DNA of 30,768 nt from JBOGIG01 sp050742455 (lineage in GTDB: Bacteria > Actinomycetota > Acidimicrobiia > Acidimicrobiales > JBOGIG01), in the NCBI GenBank assembly GCA_050742455.1, contig JBOGIG010000024.1, positions 1 through 30,768 on the forward strand, in the 5' to 3' direction. This document shows, piece after piece, positions 7,946 through 18,065 of the stretch. The position numbers were made by a program, and so were the translations under genes. A model generated the notes under the pieces. The model did no database searches and had not been told where the DNA came from. It saw only the letters and a list, made by a program, of their open reading frames with translations. Position 1 is the stretch's first letter. Every line of letters starts with the position of its first letter.

Positions 7946-8101
7946 TTAGGCCCCGGCTTCGTCGAAGAGACGGCTCACGTTGTCGCGAATGGTCTTTTCG
8001 AACTCTCGCCTGGCGACCTGGGCGCGCTGGAAGGCCAGGACGCCGATTCCCACTGTAACGTAGAGCGCGTCGCGGGCGGTCCTGGGTAGTTCGATGGCCA
8101 T
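7946..8101 (-). CDS. Small 51-residue protein of unknown function, first gene of the methyltransferase operon
   Basis: A 52-codon frame, ATG 8101-8099 to TAA 7948-7946, with a clear GGAGGT (8110-8105) just before the ATG. The protein starts MAIELPRTARDALY, continues with a short hydrophobic stretch VTVGIGVLAFQRAQVA (15-30), then a charged amphipathic half (RREFEKTIRDNVSRLFDEAGA). The strong ribosome-binding site, the codon-third-position GC pattern and the 6-bp gap to the methyltransferase start argue that it is real. I do not recognise the family. One membrane-embedded or helical hairpin-like segment followed by a charged helix could suggest membrane association or a phasin-like role, but that is only inference. 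It is too short to be found by size-based gene calling. Confidence 0.75.
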   Translation of the reverse strand: MAIELPRTARDALYVTVGIGVLAFQRAQVARREFEKTIRDNVSRLFDEAGA

Positions 8102-8128
8102 AGGACCTCCGATGTTAGCCTCGAAGCC
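8102..8128. promoter_or_regulatory. Compact divergent promoter, possibly bidirectional with shared -10 bases
   Basis: Only 27 bp separate the ATG of the 51-residue gene (minus, 8101) from the TTG of the GT2 gene (plus, 8129). ATGTTAGCCT at 8112-8121 contains TAGCCT on the plus strand (8116-8121, 7 nt before TTG) and TAACAT on the minus strand (8117-8112, 10 nt before ATG); they share two bases. This fits symmetrical bidirectional -10 elements, though other starts for the GT2 gene would widen the gap. Confidence 0.4.
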
Positions 8129-11113
8129 TTGGTAGAGCCCGAGGCGCCCTCATCGGAATCCGAGGCGCCCCCAGTGGTGGCAGTCGTTGTCACATGTAAT
8201 CCGGGACCTTGGTTCGAGGAATGCCTGGCTGCTCTGGCGGCTCAGGACTACCCCAACCTGTCGGTCCTGGTGATCGACGCGTTCAGCGACGACGACCCCA
8301 CCGAGCGGGTCGCCAGCATCCTGCCCCGTGCCTTTGTACGCCGCCTCACCCGCAATGCCGGGTTTGGCGCCAGTGCCAACGAAGCCATCAAGCTGGTCGA
8401 GGGGGCCAGCCACTATCTGTTCTGTCACGACGACGTGGCGCCCGATCCCGAAGCTCTAAGGATGATGGTGGCGGAGGCCTACCGTTCCAACGCCGGGGTC
8501 GTTGCTCCAAAATTAGTGGCCTGGCACGCCCCCGATCACCTTCTGGCGGTTGGAATGGGCGCCGACAAGACGGGTGCTCCCGCCCCCCGGGTGGAGCGGG
8601 GTGAACTGGATCAGGAGCAGCATGACTCCGTCCGGGACGTATTTGTCGCCCCCGGTGCCCTCACCTTGGTGCGGGCTGACCTGTTCGAGGCCATCGGCGG
8701 GTTCGATCCGGAGATGGTCCTCTACGGCGAGGACCTGGACCTGTCCTGGCGCTCCCAGGTGGCTGGGGCCCGAGTCGTGGTGGCCCCGGCAGCCCGAGTT
8801 CGTCACCTCGAGGCCACTGGCTCGGGAGCCCGGCCCGGGCCCGACAGCCTGGCCGGTCCCCGCGGCCTGGTGGCCCAAGGTCCCGAGGAGCTGGCCCGGC
8901 GCCACGAGCTGAGGTGCGTGCTCAAGAACTACAACCGCTGGCATCGCGCCCGGGTCGTACCCCAGATGGCCATGGTCAATGTGTTGGAGCTGGTCGTGGC
9001 CGTCATCACCAAGCGTCGGTCCACCGGCGCCGCCATAGTGGGGGCATGGCGCTGGAACCTGGCCCGGGCCGCGCACCTGTCAAAGGCCCGGGCCAGAGTG
9101 CGCGCCTACCGGTTGCTGCCCGATCACGAAGTCCGGGCGCTGCAGAAGGCGGGTCTGGTCCGACTCTCGGCCCTGGCCCAGCCGGCCCGCCGGGCCACCC
9201 ATTTGGGTTCGCCCGGGCGGGCGACCCCGAGCCCAGGCGTTGCCACCCACGAGCATCGGCGACGTCTAGCTGCCGGAATAAAGGTCGATGAAGACCGGCG
9301 GGAGGCGGGTCGCACCTCGAGCCAGGGCAGTCGTTGGACCAAGGTGGTCGTGGCCATCGTGGTCGTGGTTTACCTGTTCGGCACCCGTAGCCTGGTCGGC
9401 GGCCACATCCCCCGTGTGGGGGAGATGACGGCATTTCCCGGGCCATCCGATTTCATGCACCAATTCTTGAATGCCTGGCGCACCACCGGGTTGGGGGGGG
9501 CCTCGCCAGCCCCCACGGCCTTCGGTCTCGTAAGCGTGGCCGGATTTGTGTTGGCCGGTTCCACGGCCCTGGTCAGGTGGCTGTTGATAGTGGGATCGGT
9601 ACCGCTGGGGCTGTGGGGCGTTTTCCGCCTCGGGAGCCGCACTGGGTCTCGGCGGGCCGCCTGGGTGGCAATGGTGGCCTATGGTGCCGTCCCCCTGGCG
9701 TACAACGCCTTCTCCCAAGGTCGCCTGGATACCCTGGTTACCTACGGTGCCTTCCCCTGGTTGGTGTCGAGGATCGTGTCATTGTCGGGACCCGGCCCTG
9801 AGGGTCTCAATGACCGGGAATCGGTCTGGCGGTGGAAGGGTCTGGTGTCGGGGGGCCTGGTGGTGGCTCTGGCCGGTGCCTTGGTCCCCTCTTCGATTGT
9901 CGCCTTAGCCGTGGCGGTTCTTGGACTGGCTGCCGGATCGGCCCTCGTCGGGCGTGGAGGTGTGGCGGCTCGCACTCTCGCACTTGGCCTGGGCAGTGTG
10001 GTTGTCGGTTGGATCCTCAACCTGCCCTGGAGCTGGTCCCTGGTGGCCCCAGGAGCGCACTGGTCGGTCCTGGCGGGCTTAGGGACCAATCCGGCCCACG
10101 CCGCCGGACTCGGCGCCCTGATGCGGTTCCAGACCGGTTCGCTCGGCAACGGGACGGTGGGCTGGGCCATTGTCTTGGCGGCAGTCTTGCCTTTGGTCAT
10201 AGGTCGTCGCTGGCGATTCGAGTGGGCTGCCCGGCTCTGGGTCATGGCATTGTTCTCGTGGTTCTTCGCCTGGGCTGGTGGGAGGGGTTGGCTGGGCGCG
10301 GCGCTGCCCCCCGGAGTCTTTCTGGTCCCGGCCGCCCTGGCCCTGGCCCTGAACGCCGCCTTGGGCGTGCGGGCCTTCGACCTGGACCTTCCCGGATACC
10401 GCTTTGGCTGGCGACAGGCCGCCACTGCCGTGGCAGCCGTGGCTCTGGCCGTGGCCGTGCTACCCGTGCTGGCTGACTCGGTGGGGGGGAGGTGGAATAC
10501 CCCGGGGTCGGGATTCAATGAGGCTCTGGCGCCCTTGGCCGGACCACTGGGGGCGGCGCCCGACCGGGTCCTTTGGGTCGGCAGTGCCCGTGCCCTTCCC
10601 TTGCGGGGCTGGGAGCTGCGTCCGGGCCAGGCCTACGGCTTGTCGGTCAACGGGTTCCCCGATTCCGCGGCCCAGTGGCCCCAGGCCGACCCCGGAGCGG
10701 CCCGGGTGATCGCCACCGATCTGGCTCTGGCCGAGTCGGGTATGACCGTGCGTTTGGGCTCGATGTTGGCCGCCTACGATGTGGCCTGGGTGGTCGTGCC
10801 CAATCGATTGAGTCCGAACCAGTCCGACGGGGCGGCTCGTGCGTTCCGGGCCGATCCGGCTTTGCTCCCAGCCCTGGTAAGCCAGACCGACCTGAGCCTG
10901 ACGCCGGGCGATCCTTCGGCCAGCGTCTTGAAGAACACGGCCTTCAAGCCCAGACCCCGCTCGGCTTTGGGCCACTCCGTGTACATCCCGGGGCACGGAT
11001 TGGCCACCTTGGGCTACCACGGGTCCCCTGGCCGGTATGCGGAGGTGTCCCTCGAAACACTGGTCTGGCTCCTGGCCATCTGGGCTGCCTGGAAATGGCG
11101 GCGCAGATCATGA
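8129..11113 (+). CDS. Large GT2 glycosyltransferase fused to a polytopic membrane domain
   Basis: A 994-residue two-part protein. Residues 15-260 are a GT2 (GT-A) domain: VVAVVVTCNPGPWFEECLAAL (part, 16-36), the DxD-like CHDDV (99-103), GGFDP (190-194) and the acceptor-side YGEDLDLSWRS (199-209). A basic linker (about 300-405) leads to a membrane domain with many hydrophobic segments, starting near VVVAIVVVVYLFG, and a last helix ending WKWRRRS. The protein would use a nucleotide or polyprenyl-phosphate sugar and act at the membrane; the specific reaction is unknown. The TTG at 8129 is the first usable start in the frame, with TAGCCT 7 nt upstream; GTG 8174 is an alternative closer to the domain. 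The short N-terminal tail repeats PEAP/SEAP through a small duplication. The TGA overlaps the next gene's ATG, implying coupling. Confidence 0.88.
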   Translation: MVEPEAPSSESEAPPVVAVVVTCNPGPWFEECLAALAAQDYPNLSVLVIDAFSDDDPTERVASILPRAFVRRLTRNAGFGASANEAIKLVEGASHYLFCHDDVAPDPEALRMMVAEAYRSNAGVVAPKLVAWHAPDHLLAVGMGADKTGAPAPRVERGELDQEQHDSVRDVFVAPGALTLVRADLFEAIGGFDPEMVLYGEDLDLSWRSQVAGARVVVAPAARVRHLEATGSGARPGPDSLAGPRGLVAQGPEELARRHELRCVLKNYNRWHRARVVPQMAMVNVLELVVAVITKRRSTGAAIVGAWRWNLARAAHLSKARARVRAYRLLPDHEVRALQKAGLVRLSALAQPARRATHLGSPGRATPSPGVATHEHRRRLAAGIKVDEDRREAGRTSSQGSRWTKVVVAIVVVVYLFGTRSLVGGHIPRVGEMTAFPGPSDFMHQFLNAWRTTGLGGASPAPTAFGLVSVAGFVLAGSTALVRWLLIVGSVPLGLWGVFRLGSRTGSRRAAWVAMVAYGAVPLAYNAFSQGRLDTLVTYGAFPWLVSRIVSLSGPGPEGLNDRESVWRWKGLVSGGLVVALAGALVPSSIVALAVAVLGLAAGSALVGRGGVAARTLALGLGSVVVGWILNLPWSWSLVAPGAHWSVLAGLGTNPAHAAGLGALMRFQTGSLGNGTVGWAIVLAAVLPLVIGRRWRFEWAARLWVMALFSWFFAWAGGRGWLGAALPPGVFLVPAALALALNAALGVRAFDLDLPGYRFGWRQAATAVAAVALAVAVLPVLADSVGGRWNTPGSGFNEALAPLAGPLGAAPDRVLWVGSARALPLRGWELRPGQAYGLSVNGFPDSAAQWPQADPGAARVIATDLALAESGMTVRLGSMLAAYDVAWVVVPNRLSPNQSDGAARAFRADPALLPALVSQTDLSLTPGDPSASVLKNTAFKPRPRSALGHSVYIPGHGLATLGYHGSPGRYAEVSLETLVWLLAIWAAWKWRRRS

Positions 11114-12558
11114 GCCATGCCGTATCAGGGGGTTCTCGAGATGTTGGCCGCCGCTTGCCAGTCGTCCTCGTTCTCATCGTGGTGCTGGTCATAGCCGGAT
11201 TGGCCGACCGTGCCGGGCGTCCGTCCCCGAATTCCGGGTCAACGCTCAGCACCCGTCCGTCGTCCTTCGTCGCACCGCCCCAGGCGTTGTCGTCAGTGTG
11301 GTATTGCACCGGCGGCACGGGGCCGGGCGGGCTGGCCGTGCCAGAGTTGATCCTGGCCAACTCCAGCGCCACAGCGACGACCGCCACCATCCGGGAAGTC
11401 CCCAACAAGGGTCGCAGTGTTTCGGACGCCGTCAGCGTCCCGGCCCGGTCGCAGGTGCACTTCGCCCCCCCCAAATTAGCTGGGCCGACCGACTACGTAG
11501 CCTTCGACGTCAATGTGGCCGGCGGTGGCGTGGTGGTCGAGCAGGAACTTACCGGGGTGCTCGGGACCACGACATCAAAGTGCGCCGCCAGAACGGCCAA
11601 GGAGTGGTATTTCGGGGCGGGCTCTACCCTGGTCGGCACCTACGACGTGATCACCCTGTTCAATCCCACCCCAACCGACGGGGTGGCCGACCTGACCTTC
11701 AGCACCGATCAAGGCCCGACCACCGTCGGCGATTTCCAGGGCATATCCGTGCCGGCGGGATCGCTCGTCGCTGTGAACCTCGGGGACCACGTCCAGACCC
11801 GGCCTCAAATTGCGACCACGGTCAAAGCCCGGATAGGGCGTCTGGTGGTGGGTGAGATCGAAGAGTCCAATGTGGCGGGCCGGATCGGCATCGCAGTCAC
11901 CCTGGGAGCCACTCAGCTATCTACGCAGTGGTACTTCCCCAATGCCATATCCAGCCCCGGGACGAACGAGAGTTACCACTTCTACAACCCCTCTGGCGTG
12001 CCGGCCCAGGTGTCGCTCACCGTGACCCTGGACCAGGGCAGCTCTTCGCCGCTCACCTTCACCGTGCCGCCTCAGTCGCAGCTGACGGTGCCGACCACCG
12101 GCCAGTCCCGGATCCCACCGGCCATCGTGTACCACGCTCGGGTGAGAGTTATCAATCATGTGCCGATACTGGCCGAAAGAACAATCGGTGCTCCTTCAGG
12201 CCTGGTTGCCACCATCGGATCGAGTGTCACCGCTTCTCGATGGTTCCTGGCCCAGGGGGTGTCGCCCGATAAGTTCACCGGATCAGTGGTGGTTCTCAAT
12301 CCCGGCCGGGTGCCGGCCACTATCTCGGTGGCCTTCTTGGATGGGGCAGGCAAGGCGGGCTCGGCCCCAACGGGACCCCCTATCAAGATCGCCCCCGGAG
12401 CCCGGTTGGTGCTGTCCAGCACGGCCACCGCGGCCGGTCTGGTCATATCGGCCACCGCCCCGGTAGTGGTGGAGCGGGATCTGGTGGCCCGAGGTGGCAA
12501 GGGCCTGTCCGCTCAGATGGCGGCGCCGGCGGGGGACTGGGGTCAGGGTCGGTCGTAG
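11110..12558 (+). CDS. DUF5719-like membrane-anchored extracytoplasmic protein
   Basis: A 482-residue protein starting at the ATG that overlaps the previous TGA (ATGA, 11110-11113). A hydrophobic segment at about 16-31 (RLPVVLVLIVVLVIAGLAD) should act as a signal anchor. The rest is extracytoplasmic, beta-rich in appearance and low in Cys, with WYCTGG (64-69), GTYDVITLFNPTPTDG, and repeated phrases of the type NPSG-x-PAQVSLTV and LNPGRVPATISVAF that look like successive beta-sandwich units. The WYC-x-GG start and its place directly after a GT2-membrane protein match the actinobacterial DUF5719 family; function is unknown. The coupling suggests it assists the upstream transferase or a surface glycan. 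Its stop lies 10 bp from the stop of the convergent ftsH gene, inside a 26-bp-period duplication. Confidence 0.75.
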   Translation: MSHAVSGGSRDVGRRLPVVLVLIVVLVIAGLADRAGRPSPNSGSTLSTRPSSFVAPPQALSSVWYCTGGTGPGGLAVPELILANSSATATTATIREVPNKGRSVSDAVSVPARSQVHFAPPKLAGPTDYVAFDVNVAGGGVVVEQELTGVLGTTTSKCAARTAKEWYFGAGSTLVGTYDVITLFNPTPTDGVADLTFSTDQGPTTVGDFQGISVPAGSLVAVNLGDHVQTRPQIATTVKARIGRLVVGEIEESNVAGRIGIAVTLGATQLSTQWYFPNAISSPGTNESYHFYNPSGVPAQVSLTVTLDQGSSSPLTFTVPPQSQLTVPTTGQSRIPPAIVYHARVRVINHVPILAERTIGAPSGLVATIGSSVTASRWFLAQGVSPDKFTGSVVVLNPGRVPATISVAFLDGAGKAGSAPTGPPIKIAPGARLVLSSTATAAGLVISATAPVVVERDLVARGGKGLSAQMAAPAGDWGQGRS

Positions 12559-12568
12559 ACCGCCGGGG

Positions 12569-12581
<13 letters not shown>
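12539..12581. repeat. 17-bp direct repeat spanning the convergent gene ends
   Basis: GGGGTCAGGGTCGGTCG occurs at 12539-12555 and 12565-12581. The first copy lies in the last codons of the DUF5719-like gene. The second holds the ftsH stop codon (TCA at 12569-12571 on the plus strand). Confidence 0.8.
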
Positions 12582-14581
<2,000 letters not shown>

Positions 14582-14588
14582 GGCCTAC

Positions 14589-14594
14589 ATGCTA
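14589..14594 (-). promoter_or_regulatory. Candidate -10 element of ftsH (leaderless)
   Basis: TAGCAT on the minus strand fits TAnnnT and ends 7 nt before the ftsH ATG. No clear -35 element is visible. Confidence 0.45.
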
Positions 14595-14698
14595 CGCGCC
14601 CGCCGACCCCAATCGGTCCCGTACCGAGCCAGACGTCCCTGACCGTTGCCCCCGGCCCAGACGCCGGGCGGCACCACCAAATGCGACCCCAGGCTGGT

Positions 14699-14704
14699 TA
14701 GAGT
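14699..14704 (+). promoter_or_regulatory. Candidate -10 element of the DUF3499 gene (leaderless)
   Basis: TAGAGT ends 6 nt before the ATG at 14711. The spacing would place the transcription start at or next to the start codon. Confidence 0.45.
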
Positions 14705-14710
14705 GACTTC

Positions 14711-14944
14711 ATGGCCGGAGCCTTCAGTTGTGTACGTCCAGGATGTTCTGCTCCGGCCCGGGCCACCCTGACTTATGACTACGCCGCCCAGGCGGTGTGG
14801 TTGGATGACCCAGGCGACCCATGGACGCCCGGCCTGTGGGGTATCTGCGTACACCACGCCGACAGGCTCCGGGCGCCCAAGGGTTGGACTTGCCAGGATC
14901 GGCGCTGCGCCCCCATCCGGCTCGCCTCGCCGTTGGCAGTTTGA
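14711..14944 (+). CDS. DUF3499-like small Cys-rich protein
   Basis: A 77-residue protein. The pattern RPGCSAPARATLTYDYAAQ near the N-terminus, then ICVHHADRLRAPKGW, matches the actinobacterial DUF3499 family, whose gene usually sits close to manB and fbiA as here. Cys7, Cys12, Cys46 with His48/49, and Cys61/Cys66, look like possible metal ligands, so a small zinc-binding fold is plausible; no biochemical role is known to me. The ATG is supported by a TAGAGT hexamer 6 nt upstream and begins right at the family N-terminus. The TGA overlaps the TTG start of the next gene (TTGA), so the two are probably translated together. Confidence 0.8.
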   Translation: MAGAFSCVRPGCSAPARATLTYDYAAQAVWLDDPGDPWTPGLWGICVHHADRLRAPKGWTCQDRRCAPIRLASPLAV

Positions 14945-15678
14945 CCAAACTGGGCCATCCCGAGGATCCGGACTCCCTCGGAGCCAGGGGGATCGGCTAT
15001 GCCGTGGCCGGATTTGTCACCGGGTATGTCGTGGCTGCCATCTTCGTTGCCATTTGGTCGGGGATCCGCGGGTTGAAGTCGGCCAATGGAGTTTTGCCCA
15101 ACACGCTGGGCACCACCGTGGCCAGCCTGGTCGGCTTGTGGACCGGGCTGGTGGGGGCGGGCCTGGCCGCCAGTCGCCGCCTGGGGACGGGGAAATTGGC
15201 CACCGACTACGGCTTTCGCCTGCGACCCTGGCCCGACATCCCCCTGGGCCTGGCAGTGGGTGTGGCCAGCCAGTACCTCCTGGTACCGGGGGTGTACCTC
15301 CCCTTGCGGCTGTTCGTCAAGCACCTCGATAGCCGTCTCGGCCAGCCGGCTCACCAGCTCACGTCGGTGGCCCACGGCCCGGGGCTCATCGTCCTGGCTC
15401 TTTTCGTGTGCATCGGAGCGCCGTTGGTGGAGGAGTTGTTCTTTCGCGGTCTGCTGCTGCGTTCGCTGCGGGCCCGCCTCGGACCGGTTCTGGCCGTGGT
15501 GATTTCTGGGGTGGCTTTTGGCTTGGCCCACGCCGAGGCCCTGCAGTTGGTGGGCCTTGCCGCCTTCGGAATTGTGCTCGGAATCCTGGCCGAGAGGACC
15601 AAGCGCTTGGGGTCAGGGATGGTGGCCCACGCGACGTTCAATGCCTTGGCCGTGATCGCCATTGCCGTGTCCCGCTAA
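14941..15678 (+). CDS. CPBP-family intramembrane metalloprotease
   Basis: A polytopic protein of about 245 residues from the TTG at 14941, which shares bases with the preceding TGA. All three CPBP (CAAX protease and bacteriocin-processing) motifs are present: EELFFR (164-169), FGLAH (193-197) and HATFN (230-234). The Glu/His residues bind the catalytic metal inside the membrane. Several hydrophobic segments surround them. In bacteria this family cleaves or processes membrane proteins or peptides; the substrate here is unknown. The open frame extends further upstream to 14821 over the DUF3499 gene, but that part overlaps real coding sequence and is not homologous. Alternative starts downstream would remove the first membrane segment. 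Confidence 0.88.
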   Translation: MTKLGHPEDPDSLGARGIGYAVAGFVTGYVVAAIFVAIWSGIRGLKSANGVLPNTLGTTVASLVGLWTGLVGAGLAASRRLGTGKLATDYGFRLRPWPDIPLGLAVGVASQYLLVPGVYLPLRLFVKHLDSRLGQPAHQLTSVAHGPGLIVLALFVCIGAPLVEELFFRGLLLRSLRARLGPVLAVVISGVAFGLAHAEALQLVGLAAFGIVLGILAERTKRLGSGMVAHATFNALAVIAIAVSR

Positions 15679-15686
15679 GACCCGGT

Positions 15687-15715
15687 CGGACAAGGCCCCG
15701 CGGGCCGGGCACAAT
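15687..15715 (+). promoter_or_regulatory. Candidate promoter of the GT-C-like membrane gene
   Basis: TCGGACA (15686-15692) resembles a -35 box and CACAAT (15710-15715) a -10 box, separated by 17 bp. The -10 ends 9 nt before the ATG at 15725. The -10 deviates from TAnnnT in its first base. Confidence 0.3.
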
Positions 15716-15724
15716 TGGGCCTCC

Positions 15725-18052
15725 ATGCGCCGGCCCTCGCTCGCCACCGTGGCCACCTTCGTGGTAGTCGGTGGCGCATCGCTGTTCGTCCTATCCCAGC
15801 TTCACCCTTCTTTGCTGTTGCGCAACACCACCACAGCCGGCGGGGACATGGGGGCTCACGTGGCCGTGCCCGCTTACATGCGCGATCACCTATTGAGCCA
15901 CTTCAGCCTGACGGGATGGAGTCCTCAGTGGTACGACGGCTATCCGGCCCTGACCTTTTACTTCCCCCTGCCCGCCTTCTTGGTGGTGCTGGTGAATCTG
16001 ATCCTGCCCTACAACATCGCCTTCAAGCTGGTTACCGTGTCCGGGTTGGTGGCCCTGCCCGTGGCCGCCTGGGCTTTCGGCAAGCTGGCCGGTCTTCGCC
16101 GCCCTGCCCCTGCATGCCTGGCCGTGGGGGCCTTGGGCTTCTTATTCGACCAGAGCTTCACCATCGATGGCGGCAACATCGCCTCCACCCTGGCCGGCGA
16201 GTTTCCTTTCTCAATCAGCCTGGCCGTGGGGTTGGTCTTTCTGGGCATGGTGGCCCGGGGACTCGATACCGGGCGCCAGCGGGCCTGGGCCGTGGTGCTG
16301 CTGGTCATCACCGCTTTGTGTCACCTGGTGCCGACCATCTTCGTCGCCGCAGGTGCGGTGGTCCTGCTCCTTCAAAGACCGAGTCGCCGCCGGCTGGCCT
16401 GGGCGAGCGCCGTGGGAGCAACAGCCGCCCTGGCCAGTGGATTCTGGGCCCTGCCCTTCGTGTGGCGCCAGGCTTACACCACGAACATGGGCTACGAGAA
16501 GGTGACCACCTACGCGGCCTCGCTGTTCCCTCAATCGCTTCACTTCTGGCTCGGCCTGGCCGCCTTCGGCGCCTTGGCATCGCTGGCACGGCGCCGTCGC
16601 ATCGGGGTGTTCCTCATCGTCATGGCGGCACTGTCGGTCCTGGCCTTCGTACTGGCCCCGACTGGCAAGCTGTACAACGCCAGGTTCCTGCCACTGTGGA
16701 TGCTCTGCGTTTACCTGCTGGCCGGTCTGGCCCTCTACGAGATCGCCGACCTGGCCGCCCGGGCATGGAGGTGGACCAATCGCGTCGGTGCCTCGCCCCG
16801 GGTGGGCCTGGAGGAAGCCGGGGAGGGGGGTGCGGGGGAGGAGGGTTCGGGCCCGCCGGCCCAGACCCCAGCCCGCCGGGGCCCCCTGGAAGGCCGCGGT
16901 GCGTGGGTGGCGCCGCTGGCGGCTCTGGCCGTCGGCCTGTCAGCCGTGTCCGTCGGGCTACAGATCACGCCGTCGTGGTTTCCCTTCAAGGCCTCCTCGA
17001 CCAGCTTTGTCAGCGCCTGGGCCAACTGGAATTACTCGGGCTACGAGGCCAAGGCTTCCTACCCCGAGTACCACGCCCTCATCACCACCATGGCCGGAGT
17101 GGGCCGAACCCACGGATGTGGCCGGGCCATGTGGGAATACGAGCCTCAGCTGGACCAGATGGGCACCCCGATGGCACTGATGCTCCTGCCGTATTGGACT
17201 GGAGGCTGCGTGGACTCGGAGGAGGGGCTCTTCTTCGAATCCTCCGCAACCACTCCTGCCCACTTCATCAACCAGTCCGAGCTGTCGGTCACCCCGTCCA
17301 GGGCGGTGCGGGGCCTTCCTTACGGTCCGCTGGACGTGGCCGCAGGAGTCCGTCACCTTCAGCTCCTCGGGGTGCGCTACTACATGGCCTTTTCCCCTCA
17401 GGCCCAGGCCCAGGCCGCCGTCGACCCCAGCCTGACACTGATCGCGTCCACCGGGCCTTGGCCTGTCACCTATGGAACCCAGGTCATCGGGCGAACCTGG
17501 AACATCTACCAGGTGGCTCAGTCCAGCCAGGTCGAGGCCCTGGGCTACCAGCCAGCGGTGATGACCGGAGTGGCCAAGGGAGGTAAATCCTGGCTCGACG
17601 CCTCCATGGACTGGTATCTCAAACCTTCCCGCTGGGACGTGCTGATGGCGGCGTCGGGTCCGCCCAACTGGCCCCGGGTGGCGCCGAACGACCCCAATCC
17701 GCCCCGGCGGGCCGTGGCTCCGACGACGGTGAGCGCTATTTCCCACACCGACAACACCTTGTCGTTCAACGTCGATCGCACCGGTGTGCCGGTTTTGGTC
17801 AAGGTGTCGTACTTTCCCAACTGGACGGCGTCAGGGGCCAACGGTCCGTGGCGAGTGGCTCCCAACCTCATGGTGGTGATGCCCACCAGCCACCACGTAT
17901 CACTGCACTACGGCTCGACCCCGATCGATTACGCCGGCTGGGTGGCTACCGCAGCGGGCCTATGTGGGATCGTGGCCCTGGCCATATTGGACCGGCGGAG
18001 ACGGGGCAAATCCGCCCAGGCCAATGCCACCGAGGCGGCGCCGGCCCGATAG
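15725..18052 (+). CDS. Large polytopic membrane protein, PTPS-related / GT-C-like
   Basis: A 775-residue membrane protein. The first helix (8-25) is followed by an extracytoplasmic loop with GGDMGAH (39-45) and GWSPQWYDGYPALTFYFPLP (64-83). This is the pattern of the 6-pyruvoyl-tetrahydropterin-synthase-related membrane domain, which has the look of GT-C polyprenyl-phosphate-sugar transferases; the acidic D41 is the likely catalytic-type residue. About ten hydrophobic segments follow, then a large extracytoplasmic C-terminal domain and a final helix near the end. A Gly/Glu/Pro-rich insert at about 353-392 interrupts the membrane part and is of low complexity. It lies upstream of manB; the TAG stop forms part of the manB -10 candidate. 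A role in transferring a lipid-linked sugar is inference; the family is poorly characterised. Confidence 0.75.
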   Translation: MRRPSLATVATFVVVGGASLFVLSQLHPSLLLRNTTTAGGDMGAHVAVPAYMRDHLLSHFSLTGWSPQWYDGYPALTFYFPLPAFLVVLVNLILPYNIAFKLVTVSGLVALPVAAWAFGKLAGLRRPAPACLAVGALGFLFDQSFTIDGGNIASTLAGEFPFSISLAVGLVFLGMVARGLDTGRQRAWAVVLLVITALCHLVPTIFVAAGAVVLLLQRPSRRRLAWASAVGATAALASGFWALPFVWRQAYTTNMGYEKVTTYAASLFPQSLHFWLGLAAFGALASLARRRRIGVFLIVMAALSVLAFVLAPTGKLYNARFLPLWMLCVYLLAGLALYEIADLAARAWRWTNRVGASPRVGLEEAGEGGAGEEGSGPPAQTPARRGPLEGRGAWVAPLAALAVGLSAVSVGLQITPSWFPFKASSTSFVSAWANWNYSGYEAKASYPEYHALITTMAGVGRTHGCGRAMWEYEPQLDQMGTPMALMLLPYWTGGCVDSEEGLFFESSATTPAHFINQSELSVTPSRAVRGLPYGPLDVAAGVRHLQLLGVRYYMAFSPQAQAQAAVDPSLTLIASTGPWPVTYGTQVIGRTWNIYQVAQSSQVEALGYQPAVMTGVAKGGKSWLDASMDWYLKPSRWDVLMAASGPPNWPRVAPNDPNPPRRAVAPTTVSAISHTDNTLSFNVDRTGVPVLVKVSYFPNWTASGANGPWRVAPNLMVVMPTSHHVSLHYGSTPIDYAGWVATAAGLCGIVALAILDRRRRGKSAQANATEAAPAR

Positions 18053-18055
18053 GCT
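18050..18055 (+). promoter_or_regulatory. Candidate -10 element of manB, overlapping the upstream stop codon
   Basis: TAGGCT fits TAnnnT. Its first three bases are the stop codon of the upstream membrane-protein gene (18050-18052). It ends 10 nt before the manB ATG. Confidence 0.4.
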
Positions 18056-18065
18056 CGTCTTCCCG

